In this document: positions 17,962 to 25,614 of the stretch, piece by piece
Layout of the letters: each line of letters starts with the position of its first letter
Position numbering within the stretch: position 1 is the first letter of the stretch
Assembly: GCA_964587555.1 (NCBI GenBank)
Contig: CAZPLR010000001.1
Coordinates: forward strand, 1-64,000
DNA from: JAHHTP01 sp964587555
Lineage (GTDB): Bacteria; Bacillota; Clostridia; Oscillospirales; Ruminococcaceae
DNA: 64,000 nt
Reading direction: 5' to 3'
Translations under genes and position numbers: made by a program
The notes under the pieces: model-generated
The model's input: the letters and a program-made list of their open reading frames with translations, nothing else
Databases searched by the model: none
Told to the model about the DNA's origin: nothing

Positions 17962-18399
17962 ATGATGGATATTGAACAGCATCTTTATGAACTGGCAGCG
18001 GCGCTGATCGAAAAGCGCTATCCGACCGGCTGGGGCGGCGCGGCGGCGGTGCATACCGCAAGCGGGAACGACTATCTGAGCATTGCGCTGAGTACCCCTA
18101 ATGCAGGCGCGGAATTGTGTATTGAAACCGGCGCGATGTGCGAGGCGCATAAGTTCGGCGAGCGGATCACCCATTGCATCTGTGTGGTCCGGGAGGACGA
18201 GAACGCGCCGTTTCGCGTCCTTTCTCCATGCGGCATCTGTCAGGAGCGGCTTTTGTACTGGGGAAAAAGGGTCAGAGTCGGCGTGACGACCAAGGATAAC
18301 ACTCTGAAATATGTCGCGTTATCGGAATTAAATCCATATCATTGGACCGACGCCTATTCACCGGAGGAATTGGAGCATTATTCCGAGGACGAATTGTGA
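17962..18399 (+). CDS. Small cytidine/blasticidin-type deaminase
   Basis: 145-residue protein with the zinc deaminase fold signature. C53-x-E55 in ELCIETGAMCE, and C90-x-x-C93 in SPCGICQERL, give three cysteine zinc ligands and the proton-shuttle glutamate. A CxE first motif instead of HxE is the pattern of bacterial tetrameric cytidine deaminases and of blasticidin-S deaminase. The C-terminus (residues 110-145) is acidic. It lies 14 bp after aconitase and 23 bp before isocitrate dehydrogenase, an unusual place for a nucleoside enzyme. The true substrate cannot be told from sequence. Confidence 0.75.
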   Translation: MMDIEQHLYELAAALIEKRYPTGWGGAAAVHTASGNDYLSIALSTPNAGAELCIETGAMCEAHKFGERITHCICVVREDENAPFRVLSPCGICQERLLYWGKRVRVGVTTKDNTLKYVALSELNPYHWTDAYSPEELEHYSEDEL

Positions 18400-18422
18400 G
18401 GCTACAGAATAAGGAGGAAAAA

Positions 18423-19577
18423 ATGGAATTATCCCAAGCGAGCGAAAAGTTTTTAGAGGTAGTCAAGGAGCAGCTTGCCCGTATCGAGCAGATGAAGGCG
18501 CAGGGCGGCTTTGTGCAGTATGATAAGCTGGATACCATTGTGATCGGTGTGTGCGGCGGCGACGGGATCGGCCCTGTTATTACCCATGAAACCGAACGGG
18601 TTTTGAAGTATCTGTTAAAGGATGAGGAAGCGGAAGGAAGAGTCTGCTTTAAGGAGATTGACGGGCTGACGATCGAGAACCGCGTCGCTGCTGGAAAGGC
18701 GATTCCAGACGATGTATTGGCGGAGCTAAAAGCCTGCCATGTGATCTTAAAGGGTCCGACCACCACGCCGCGTGCCGGCGATCCATGGCCGAATATTGAA
18801 AGCGCGAATGTTGCGATGCGCAAGCAGCTGGATTTATTCTGCAATCTGCGCCCGGTCAAGGTGCCGTCTGAGGGGATCGACTGGACCTTTTTCCGCGAAA
18901 ATACGGAGGGAGCTTATACGCTCGGCTCAAAAGGTGTAAACATCACCGACGATTTGGCGATGGATTTTACGGTTACCACCTCGCAGGGAACCGATCGCAT
19001 TGCGCGTCTGGCTTACGATTACGCGGCGAAAAACGGCAAAACGCGCGTTTCCATTGTCACCAAAGCGAATATCATCAAAACGACCGACGGAAAATTCCTG
19101 CGGATGTGCCAAGAGATCGGCAAGGAGTATCCGCAGATTACAACCGACGACTGGTACATTGATATCATGACTGCGAAGCTGGTCGATCCGAAGCGCCGCA
19201 GAGATTTCCAAGTCATTGTGCTGCCGAACCTTTACGGCGATATCATCACCGATGAGGCGGCGGAATTTCAGGGCGGCGTCGGTACCGCCGGCAGTGCGAA
19301 CATCGGCAAGAAATATGCGATGTTTGAGGCGATTCATGGCTCTGCGCCGCGCATGGTCGCAGAGGGACGCGATAAATATGCCGATCCGTGCTCGATGCTG
19401 CGCGCAGGGGTAATGCTGTTGAACCACATCGGCTATCGAGAAAAAGCGGCAAAGCTGGAGCGTGCGCTGGATATTTGCATGTTTGAGGAAGCAAAGCTGA
19501 AGATCACCGGCAGAGATACCGGCTGCACGACCGAGGAATTTGGCGATTATGTGATGGAAATGATCGAAAGACTGTAA
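18423..19577 (+). CDS. icd: Isocitrate dehydrogenase (isocitrate/isopropylmalate dehydrogenase family)
   Basis: Oxidative decarboxylation of isocitrate to 2-oxoglutarate. 384 residues. GGDGIGPVI at the N-terminus, KGPTTTPRAGDPWPNIE, LRPVKVP, the substrate-loop residues FFRENTEGAYTLGS, the catalytic TKANIIKTTDG and VLPNLYGDIITDEAAE are all typical of the family. Start ATG 18423 follows AAGGAGGAAAA closely; a longer frame from 18342 overlaps the deaminase gene and is rejected. Cofactor (NAD or NADP) was not decided. Isopropylmalate dehydrogenase is less likely given the aconitase operon. Confidence 0.88.
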   Translation: MELSQASEKFLEVVKEQLARIEQMKAQGGFVQYDKLDTIVIGVCGGDGIGPVITHETERVLKYLLKDEEAEGRVCFKEIDGLTIENRVAAGKAIPDDVLAELKACHVILKGPTTTPRAGDPWPNIESANVAMRKQLDLFCNLRPVKVPSEGIDWTFFRENTEGAYTLGSKGVNITDDLAMDFTVTTSQGTDRIARLAYDYAAKNGKTRVSIVTKANIIKTTDGKFLRMCQEIGKEYPQITTDDWYIDIMTAKLVDPKRRRDFQVIVLPNLYGDIITDEAAEFQGGVGTAGSANIGKKYAMFEAIHGSAPRMVAEGRDKYADPCSMLRAGVMLLNHIGYREKAAKLERALDICMFEEAKLKITGRDTGCTTEEFGDYVMEMIERL

Positions 19578-19608
19578 ATCCTGCGCGGCACTGCTGCAAT
19601 ATAGCAGA

Positions 19609-19642
19609 AAAAAGGAGTCCGACAAAAATCGGGCTCCTTTTT
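19609..19642. terminator. Bidirectional terminator between icd and cotJC
   Basis: A 14-bp stem (19609-19622 with 19629-19642, one G-U pair) with a 6-nt loop. It carries Ts on the 3' side and As on the 5' side, so it can end both the icd operon on the + strand and the cotJ operon on the minus strand. Confidence 0.9.
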
Positions 19643-19652
19643 GCGCTGCTGT

Positions 19653-20249
19653 TCAGCGGTCGAAAGCGGGGTTAAATGCATAGAAGTTTTTGCTGTCAAG
19701 CGTGTCGAGAACACGTCTAAGCGCTTCGCCGAAGCGCTGGTAATGGACGATCTCGCGTGCGCGCAGGAATTTGATGACATCGCGCACATCCGGATCATCG
19801 CTTAAGCGCAGGATATTGTCGTAGGTCAAGCGTGCCTTCTGCTCAGCTGCAAGGTCTTCGTGCAGATCGGCTAACACATCTCCGGTGGACTGTAAGGTTG
19901 AGGCGGAGAACGGTGTGCCGGAAGCAGCCTGCGGATAAATGCCGGTGGTATGATCCACAAAGTAGACGTCAAAGCCGCTTTCCTTGATCTGCTGCGGCGT
20001 TAGATTGCGGGTGAGCTGATAGACTAAGGTGCTGACCATCTCTATATGCCCAAGTTCTTCCGTCCCAACATCTGTTAAAATTGCACGAACAATGTTATCC
20101 GGCGCGGCATAGCGCTGGGAGAGATAGCGGGTCGCCGCTCCCGCTTCGCCATCCGGTCCGCCGACCTGCGTGATGATGATTTTTGCCATTGCCGGATTCG
20201 GCGTTTTAACCTTTACAGGATACTCTAAATGTCTGTCATATGTCCACAT
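19653..20249 (-). CDS. cotJC: Spore coat protein CotJC, manganese-catalase-like
   Basis: 198 residues with the ferritin-like di-manganese catalase fold: metal-ligand glutamates and histidines appear in TEELGHIEMV, AAEQKARLTYD and REIVHYQRF. CotJC is made in the mother cell and packed in the coat or inner coat layer of spores. It is the last gene of the minus-strand cotJA-cotJB-cotJC operon, 3 bp after cotJB, and ends at the shared terminator at 19609-19642. Length and ending (NFYAFNPAFDR) are as in the family. Confidence 0.93.
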   Translation of the reverse strand: MWTYDRHLEYPVKVKTPNPAMAKIIITQVGGPDGEAGAATRYLSQRYAAPDNIVRAILTDVGTEELGHIEMVSTLVYQLTRNLTPQQIKESGFDVYFVDHTTGIYPQAASGTPFSASTLQSTGDVLADLHEDLAAEQKARLTYDNILRLSDDPDVRDVIKFLRAREIVHYQRFGEALRRVLDTLDSKNFYAFNPAFDR

Positions 20250-20252
20250 AGC

Positions 20253-20540
20253 TTACTGCGCCTCCAATTCCCACGGCCATGGATCGTCGACCCAGTTCCA
20301 TTCTACGCCCAACTCATCGGTCTGCTGTAATGGCCCATATTTGTGTACGAATTCGTCCCGCAGTTTGCGGTAGGCGTTGTTCATCTTTTGGAAATACTCA
20401 AACGCCTCGCGATTCTGCGGGTGGGTGTCAAGAAATAATCCTGCCTCCAACGCAGCAAAATTGTAGGTTTGCACCATACGCAGAAGCTTCGAACGCCCTT
20501 CCATCGTACCGTCCTCCGGACGGCTTATCGAGTTATTCAT
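20253..20540 (-). CDS. cotJB: Spore coat protein CotJB
   Basis: 95-residue protein with the CotJB core LLRMVQTYNFAALEAGLFLD, HPQNREAFEYF and the C-terminal WNWVDDPWPWE. It belongs to the CotJ spore coat complex; its biochemical role is unknown. Start ATG at 20540-20538 overlaps the end of cotJA by 8 bp, which suggests translational coupling. A frame extending to 20612 would overlap cotJA heavily and is rejected. Confidence 0.9.
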   Translation of the reverse strand: MNNSISRPEDGTMEGRSKLLRMVQTYNFAALEAGLFLDTHPQNREAFEYFQKMNNAYRKLRDEFVHKYGPLQQTDELGVEWNWVDDPWPWELEAQ

Positions 20541-20715
20541 TCTTGTCACGCGGGACCGCCTCCTCTCCGATAAACGGCAAATCGAGCTGCATAAAGATTG
20601 TGCCGCGCGCAAGACCGTCCTCCGGGGAGTACAGCTTTTGCCAGATTTGAATGGGCGTGTAGCTCATCGCGAGCGCGATGTTCTGTGGGTCTAAGAAGAT
20701 TTTTTCATCCTCCAT
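20533..20715 (-). CDS. cotJA: Spore coat associated protein CotJA
   Basis: 60-residue protein with the family pattern ALAMSYTPIQIWQKLYSPEDGLARGTIF, the proline- and leucine-rich CotJA motif, then LDLPFIGEE. Start ATG 20715-20713 has AAGGAGG upstream on the minus strand. It is the first gene of the cotJ operon. A mother-cell sigma factor (sigma-E type) is expected to drive it, but no matching promoter could be assigned with confidence in the upstream gap. Confidence 0.9.
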   Translation of the reverse strand: MEDEKIFLDPQNIALAMSYTPIQIWQKLYSPEDGLARGTIFMQLDLPFIGEEAVPRDKNE

Positions 20716-21045
20716 GCCATCAGCCTCCTTCTCTCAAACTCATTTGTTTTTCGGCGCGACGCATTTTGTGTTTGCTTTCGCACCGTATGCGGCGATGTCG
20801 CTTTTGTTTTGTCAAGAGCAGTATATGCGCAATTTGCAATTTTGTGTCAATCTGCGCTGAAAAAGGACGCTTGAACAAAATTAGACCGCGGTGTCACGGC
20901 GTGTCAGAATCACTCCCGTTTTTGATTTGTGTCGCTGCTTTTCCAAAGACGGGGAAAAAGGTTTCCGCCAATTTCCGCTCATATCTGCACGCAGTTTTCA
21001 TATGCTATAAATGCAAACACGAAACAATTATTTTGGAGGAAATGA
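20716..21045. other. Divergent spacer between cotJ and SASP genes
   Basis: 330 bp with no supported gene. It must contain the minus-strand cotJ promoter and the + strand SASP promoter, both expected to use sporulation sigma factors. Short matches such as CATATGCTA at 20999-21007 are suggestive only. Confidence 0.5.
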
Positions 21046-21249
21046 ATGATGAACAGCAAAAGTTCGAATAATTTAGTAGTGCCGGAGGCACGTGCCGCAA
21101 TGGATAAGTTTAAAATGGAAGCTGCAAACGAAGTTGGCGTTCCGTTAAAGGAAGGCTATAACGGCGACCTGACCTCTAGACAGGCTGGTTCTATCGGCGG
21201 TCAGATGGTAAAGAAAATGATCGAATCTTACGAGAATTCTGCAAAATAA
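21046..21249 (+). CDS. Small acid-soluble spore protein, alpha/beta type
   Basis: 67-residue DNA-binding protein that saturates and protects forespore DNA. Family blocks: VPEARAAMDKFKMEAANEVGV and YNGDLTSRQAGSIGGQMVKKMIE, with the conserved SRQAGSIGG turn. The germination-protease site region reads MEAANEVGV, where most family members have EIASEFGV. Start ATG 21046 or 21049, both well placed after GGAGG at 21035-21039. It has its own terminator. Expression in the forespore is expected from the family. Confidence 0.95.
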   Translation: MMNSKSSNNLVVPEARAAMDKFKMEAANEVGVPLKEGYNGDLTSRQAGSIGGQMVKKMIESYENSAK

Positions 21250-21260
21250 GCTTTCCCTTG

Positions 21261-21294
21261 ATTCCGCGTCCTATCACATGGACGCGGAATTTTT
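21261..21294 (+). terminator. Terminator of the SASP gene
   Basis: Perfect 11-bp stem ATTCCGCGTCC/GGACGCGGAAT (21261-21271 with 21280-21290), an 8-nt loop, then TTTT and further T-rich sequence. Confidence 0.92.
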
Positions 21295-21361
21295 ATGTCT
21301 TTTTACACATCTCTGCGCTGTCCGATCAATCTGGGGCGGTTCATTGCGGACGGAGGAGCTT

Positions 21362-22285
21362 TTAGATCGGCTCTCCGCAAAAATTGCATGGAAGCTTGAG
21401 AAAATGGGCTTGTCCGGATTCTAACATCCTGCGGTAGCCTCCGAATAGTGCAAACGCCATCCTTCTGGCGTTCTGCAAAAGCGTGAAGACGCTCTCATAA
21501 CGGATGTCCTTGGAGTATGGGTCGCACCAAGCGTTTCCGGTGACGTTCAGACAGTCCCAATCCGGTTTGCTCCCGCGCAGCTTAAAATGCCCGGTTCCGG
21601 TGCCCGCTTTGCCAATCCAGGATTCCGCTTTGGAAACCGCTTGCACAATCCTTGGATGATTCCCGTAGAACAGCTTTTGCAGCGATATGCCGCTGTCAAA
21701 ACAGCTTTCGATGCTCTTTGGCGGAAGTTCACAGCCGAAAAGATCACGAGCGAGGTTGCTGTACACCCACGCGATCGCGTTTTTCTGCGGCTGCGGCAGC
21801 GTATATTGCGCGCTCACATCGAAGCTGGTGATGTTGTGTCCCGTGATCTTTTCGTAGAGCGCGGTGTCGATGCAGCTTTCGATGTAAGAATGGATTCCAG
21901 AGGTGTGGAGCTGCGGATTGAGCGCAGAAAATTCTCCTTGCCAGAAATAGATGAACGGATGCAGCGCAGCGTCGACGCAAAAATGACAGATAAAGCCGTA
22001 AAAATAGGCAATCAGGATATCCCGGCATCCAAACGGAGCGATTAAGATGCGCTTGACGTATTCCTCAAAAATCTGGCTTGTGTAGAGACGGTGCATCTGC
22101 CGCCCTAAATCGTTGATTTCGCCGCCGGAGAGCAGAACGCGGTGAAAATATAATAAATCCGGTCCCTGCAGCCCCCAAGCAAATGCCTGCGGATATTTCT
22201 GAACTGTTTTCTTGATCGCGCCCGGAAGCTCGGGATCGGATAGAATCTGCCGTCCAAATAAATGATGGGTCACAAAATCAGGCAA
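21362..22285 (-). CDS. Zinc-dependent phospholipase C-like protein
   Basis: 307 residues. The histidine and aspartate pattern of the zinc-dependent phospholipase C / S1-P1 nuclease superfamily is visible: THHLFGRQIL near the N-terminus, GLQGPDLLYF, GFICHFCVDAALHPFIY and SGIHSYIESCIDTAL. No signal peptide is seen, so it is probably cytosolic or has another role than the secreted toxins of the family. Start is TTG at 22285-22283, 5 nt after AAGGGGGAC on the minus strand. It is a single gene between the SASP and dnaD loci. Substrate unknown. Confidence 0.8.
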   Translation of the reverse strand: MPDFVTHHLFGRQILSDPELPGAIKKTVQKYPQAFAWGLQGPDLLYFHRVLLSGGEINDLGRQMHRLYTSQIFEEYVKRILIAPFGCRDILIAYFYGFICHFCVDAALHPFIYFWQGEFSALNPQLHTSGIHSYIESCIDTALYEKITGHNITSFDVSAQYTLPQPQKNAIAWVYSNLARDLFGCELPPKSIESCFDSGISLQKLFYGNHPRIVQAVSKAESWIGKAGTGTGHFKLRGSKPDWDCLNVTGNAWCDPYSKDIRYESVFTLLQNARRMAFALFGGYRRMLESGQAHFLKLPCNFCGEPI

Positions 22286-22379
22286 AATAAGTCCCCCTTT
22301 ATCTTTTATAGCCTTATTATAGCAGTGTTTGCGGCGTATTTCATGTCAACTTTGTGAATTTCGCAAGGCGGCGGTGCTG

Positions 22380-22408
22380 TTGCATTTTCAAGGAAACTGT
22401 GTTATAAT
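22380..22408 (+). promoter_or_regulatory. Sigma-A promoter of the dnaD-dnaC-SIS operon
   Basis: TTGCAT at 22380-22385 and TATAAT at 22403-22408 with a 17-bp spacer, about 45 bp upstream of the dnaD-like start. Confidence 0.75.
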
Positions 22409-22454
22409 GTTGCTAACGAAACGAACAGATTAGTAAACCGATGAAGGGATCAGA

Positions 22455-23351
22455 ATGCAAATGGACTATCAGATCGATTATCAGAAATACGCGGTGAATT
22501 TTGTGCTTCCGGCAATGATTACCGAGGATCTGCCGCATATCGACGGCGATTACCTGAAGGTTATCCTACAGATCTTCCAAACGCCGATGCACCACTATTC
22601 TTCCGCCTTGCTTTCCACCATTTTGGAATTGGAGGAGAATAAGGTCAACGCCGCGCTTTCCTATTGGGGAAAGCGTGGGCTTTTGGAAGTCGTCGGCGCG
22701 CCTGCGCAGAGCGAGCCGTATGCAGTCGGCAAGGGCGTCAAGCCGGTTACTGCGCCGGAAATCCCGGATGACGGCGAAATCTCTTTTCTGCTGCAAGCGG
22801 CGGAAGGGATTATGGGCAGACCGATTACCTCCCAAGAGCGCAACACGCTTCTTAATATCTGTACCGTGATGAATATGCCGGCGGATATCGTCGTAATGGT
22901 GATTCAGTATTGCAGTGAGATTGGGAATTGCAGTATGTTTAAGGTAGAAAAGCTGTGCGCAGAATGGGCAAAGGACGGCATTAACACGCACGAACGCGCC
23001 GAAGCGAAGCTGAAGCAGCTTTCCGAAAAGGACTCGATCGAGAGCAATGTCGCGAAATGCCTGCGCGTACAGGGCAGACCGCTTTCTAAGTCGGAGGCAA
23101 AATACGCCCACACATGGGTAGAGGAATGGGGATTTAAGTACGATATGATCTCTGCTGCGTATGAGATCACGGTCAAAAATACCGGCGGGCTTTCGCTGCC
23201 GTATTTAAACCGCGTGCTGGAAAATTGGAGCCGGATTGGAATCCGCACGCCGGATGAGATCAGCAAATGGAGCTGGAAGGGAAATTCGCCGGACAAGGAG
23301 GCGTCCTCCTATTCCCGCGACGAATTAGAGGCATACTGGAATAAGTTTTAA
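22455..23351 (+). CDS. DnaD-domain replication initiation protein
   Basis: 298 residues. The N-terminal winged-helix-like part is at about 25-75 (LILQIFQTPMHHYSSALLS). Two DnaD/DnaB-type domains follow; the second has YAHTWVEEWGFKYDMISAAYE and ends GLSLPYLNRVLENW, the typical YxxxxxxNWxxxGI-like signature. Such proteins load the replicative helicase in low-GC Gram-positives, and the next gene encodes a DnaC/DnaI-like loader ATPase, which supports this role. Start ATG 22455 after GAAGGGA. Confidence 0.88.
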   Translation: MQMDYQIDYQKYAVNFVLPAMITEDLPHIDGDYLKVILQIFQTPMHHYSSALLSTILELEENKVNAALSYWGKRGLLEVVGAPAQSEPYAVGKGVKPVTAPEIPDDGEISFLLQAAEGIMGRPITSQERNTLLNICTVMNMPADIVVMVIQYCSEIGNCSMFKVEKLCAEWAKDGINTHERAEAKLKQLSEKDSIESNVAKCLRVQGRPLSKSEAKYAHTWVEEWGFKYDMISAAYEITVKNTGGLSLPYLNRVLENWSRIGIRTPDEISKWSWKGNSPDKEASSYSRDELEAYWNKF

Positions 23352-23365
23352 AAGGGGGGCTTTTC

Positions 23366-24409
23366 ATGAGCGAGGGGAAATACACTGCGGCGCAGCGGAT
23401 TGTTGACGAGCGCAGACAGCGCGCGATCGCTCTGGCTGCCGCCCACACTGCCGAAGCTGAGCAGAAGATCCCGCAGATCAAATATTACCACATCGCAAAG
23501 CGCCGGCATTTTGCCGCCGCATCGGCGGAGATTCTGCGCGCAGATTTGACTGGCGAGGAAAAGCGCGCCCGCCTGCTTCAGCTCAAGCAGGAGTCGGAGG
23601 TTATGAACCAGAGCATCAAGGATTTATTGCTGCGCGGCGGATTTCCAGCAGATTATCTTGAAGAAAAATTTACCTGCCCGCTTTGCTGTGATATGGGGAA
23701 TGTTGACGGAAAGCGCTGTTCCTGTCTGGAGGAGCTTGCCAAAAAGCAGGCGGCGCGCTCGTTTGCCGAGCAGATACCGGTTAAGCTGACCGATTTTGCG
23801 GATTTCCGGTTGGAATATTACAGTCCGGTTAATGTCACGCCGGGCAAGCACCGCAACGACAGGGAGCAGATGGCGTTCATCTACGATAGCTGCGTGGAAT
23901 ACGCCGAGCGGTTCGATCCGAAAACATCCCGCAGCCTGTTTTTTACCGGCGCGACGGGACTGGGAAAGACATTTTTGTCGCTTGCAATTGCAAAGAAGGT
24001 TTTGGAGCTTGGCATAGAGGTGATCTACACCTCGGCGCTGGATCTGTTTCGCAACCTACAGGATGACTATTATAATGCTGGCAGAGAAAAGGCGGTCAGC
24101 ATGGACGACGCGCTGGACATTCCGCTGTTGATTATTGACGATCTGGGGAGCGAGTACTTAAACCAATTTGTGCCGTCGGCTTTGTTCCATATTGTGGAGT
24201 CGCGCTTGGAGCACGGCTTGCCGACCATCATCAGCACGAACCTTTCGGGCGCGGAGATGGAAAAACGGTACGCAAAACGGGTTTATTCCCGCATTTTCAC
24301 GCAATATCTGGTGTTCAGCTTTGTCGGCAGCGATATTCGCGTTTTAAAATTAAAGAATGGTCTGAAGTTAGAAGGGGAAATGGAAGATGGAAGGCGACCG
24401 TTATATTGA
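23366..24409 (+). CDS. DnaC/DnaI-like helicase-loader AAA+ ATPase
   Basis: 347 residues. The N-terminus is helical and charged. A cysteine cluster CPLCCDMG...RCSCLEE at about 106-125 could bind zinc, as in DnaI. Walker A GATGLGKTFL begins at residue 195 and Walker B LLIIDDLGSE is near 254-262, followed by sensor-1 PTIISTNLS. This is the IstB/DnaC clade; the chromosomal setting after a DnaD-domain gene favours helicase loading over transposition. Start ATG 23366 is preceded by AAAGGGGGG. The 3' end overlaps the SIS gene by 23 bp. Confidence 0.9.
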   Translation: MSEGKYTAAQRIVDERRQRAIALAAAHTAEAEQKIPQIKYYHIAKRRHFAAASAEILRADLTGEEKRARLLQLKQESEVMNQSIKDLLLRGGFPADYLEEKFTCPLCCDMGNVDGKRCSCLEELAKKQAARSFAEQIPVKLTDFADFRLEYYSPVNVTPGKHRNDREQMAFIYDSCVEYAERFDPKTSRSLFFTGATGLGKTFLSLAIAKKVLELGIEVIYTSALDLFRNLQDDYYNAGREKAVSMDDALDIPLLIIDDLGSEYLNQFVPSALFHIVESRLEHGLPTIISTNLSGAEMEKRYAKRVYSRIFTQYLVFSFVGSDIRVLKLKNGLKLEGEMEDGRRPLY

Positions 24410-25124
24410 GATTGTATTGGGGACGACAAGGCGTGCTTGGGAAGATCAAAGAGCGCAGATCGATCAATTAAAGGAGCAGATGATCCGCGCGATCAAGGAA
24501 AAGTGTTCGATTTATCTGTTCGGCTGCTCACACGCCGGCATTCTGGCGGAGGAGATGTTCTACCGCACCGGCGGCTTAGCGCTGATCAATCCGATCTTTT
24601 TTCCGGGGTTTATGCTCAACACCCGTCCGATTACAATGACATCGCAGCTTGAGCGGGTTGCGGGGATCGGTAAAGCTTTGGTCGACCAGAATCATATCAA
24701 GGCGGGGGATCTTTTGCTGATTCACTCGGTATCCGGCCGCAATACCGTCCCGGTCGAAATGGCGGAAGAAGCGCGGGAGAGAGGCGCTTTTGTTGCCTGT
24801 ATCACCAATTTGGATTATTCGAGAACGGTGAGCAGCCGTCATCCGTCAGGGAAAAAGCTTTATGAGGTCTGTGATCTTGTGATCGACAATTGCGGTGTGT
24901 CGGGTGACGCGGCGATCGCCATACCGGGACTTGCCGAGCGGGTTGGCCCTACCTCGACCGCCGTCGGCACAGCAATCTTAAACGCCGTAGTGGTGGATGT
25001 GATCGAGCGGCTGGTAGCCGACGGTATAACACCGCCAATTTTTATGAGCGCAAATCTAGACGGCGGCGACGAACATAACCGCGCCATGATGGAGGAATAT
25101 AAGGAAAACATCTTCTATATGTGA
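24387..25124 (+). CDS. SIS-domain sugar-phosphate-binding protein (UPF0309-like)
   Basis: 245 residues, a single SIS (sugar isomerase) domain. The segments YLFGCSHAGILAEEMFYRTGG and LLLIHSVSGRNTVPVEMA carry the phosphosugar-binding serines, followed by GPTSTAVGTAILNAV and ANLDGGDEHN. The protein resembles the UPF0309 family, whose reaction is not known. It starts at ATG 24387 inside the end of the dnaC-like gene (23-bp overlap), so it is co-translated with the helicase loader. The functional link, if any, is unclear. Confidence 0.82.
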   Translation: MEGDRYIEIVLGTTRRAWEDQRAQIDQLKEQMIRAIKEKCSIYLFGCSHAGILAEEMFYRTGGLALINPIFFPGFMLNTRPITMTSQLERVAGIGKALVDQNHIKAGDLLLIHSVSGRNTVPVEMAEEARERGAFVACITNLDYSRTVSSRHPSGKKLYEVCDLVIDNCGVSGDAAIAIPGLAERVGPTSTAVGTAILNAVVVDVIERLVADGITPPIFMSANLDGGDEHNRAMMEEYKENIFYM

Positions 25125-25614
25125 GAGTTATCGGGCAGATGCGCCGTTTGCTTCAATGGAAAAATATCTGCCGTTTGTTTGCAGACATTGCGCTGAAGAA
25201 AACAGACAACGCTTTATAAGGGAGGCTTCTTCTGCCGGCTTTTGCAGTACAGAAGGGAGATATGTAGGGGAAAAGATCGTTTTGTTTTCCGCTGTAGGCA
25301 TAACGCGGGATGTATAACCGCCGGAATTGCCTGCACGCGCCGGATTTTGGTTCGGAGCGTGCAGGCCTTTGTTTTTGTGATGCAAAGAATATGCGCGGGA
25401 TAAAACTTTTTTGCAGGAAAGAAAAAACTGTTATTCATTTATTCATAAAAAATTTTCCTCAGATTGTTTCTTTGGCGCCTAAGATCTGGTAAAATAAGCT
25501 TGATATTATTATTCGAAGCATAATATACAAAAATTCAGAAAGCCAAAGGGGTTTTGCGCGCGGTGTATATTTTTCCCGCGCCTATGCAGGCCATAGAAAG
25601 AAGGAGGAAATCAT
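25125..25614. other. 490-bp noncoding region before citrate synthase
   Basis: No supported gene. GGCAGAT/ATCTGCC (25134-25140 with 25166-25172) followed by GTTTGTTTG may end the SIS operon weakly; a much stronger terminator lies at 25329-25376. The final 180 bp are AT-rich and must contain the citrate synthase promoter, but no hexamer pair with a good spacer stood out. Confidence 0.55.
25329..25376 (+). terminator. Intrinsic terminator upstream of citrate synthase
   Basis: GCCTGCACGC (25329-25338) pairs perfectly with GCGTGCAGGC (25357-25366), with an 18-nt loop and a following CTTTGTTTTTG tail. Confidence 0.8.

Noticed and set aside
20598..21071. 157-codon + strand ORF over the cotJ/SASP spacer
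   Set aside because: Begins antisense to cotJA and ends in a second frame of the SASP start; no family match by eye.
22290..22350. Minus-strand TTGACA and TATAAT upstream of the phospholipase-like gene
   Set aside because: The two hexamers are 22 bp apart, too far for a sigma-A promoter; the true promoter was not assigned.
23366..24409. IstB-type transposition helper as identity of the DnaC-like ATPase
   Set aside because: No IstA transposase or terminal repeats nearby, and it follows a DnaD-domain gene, so helicase loading is the better reading.
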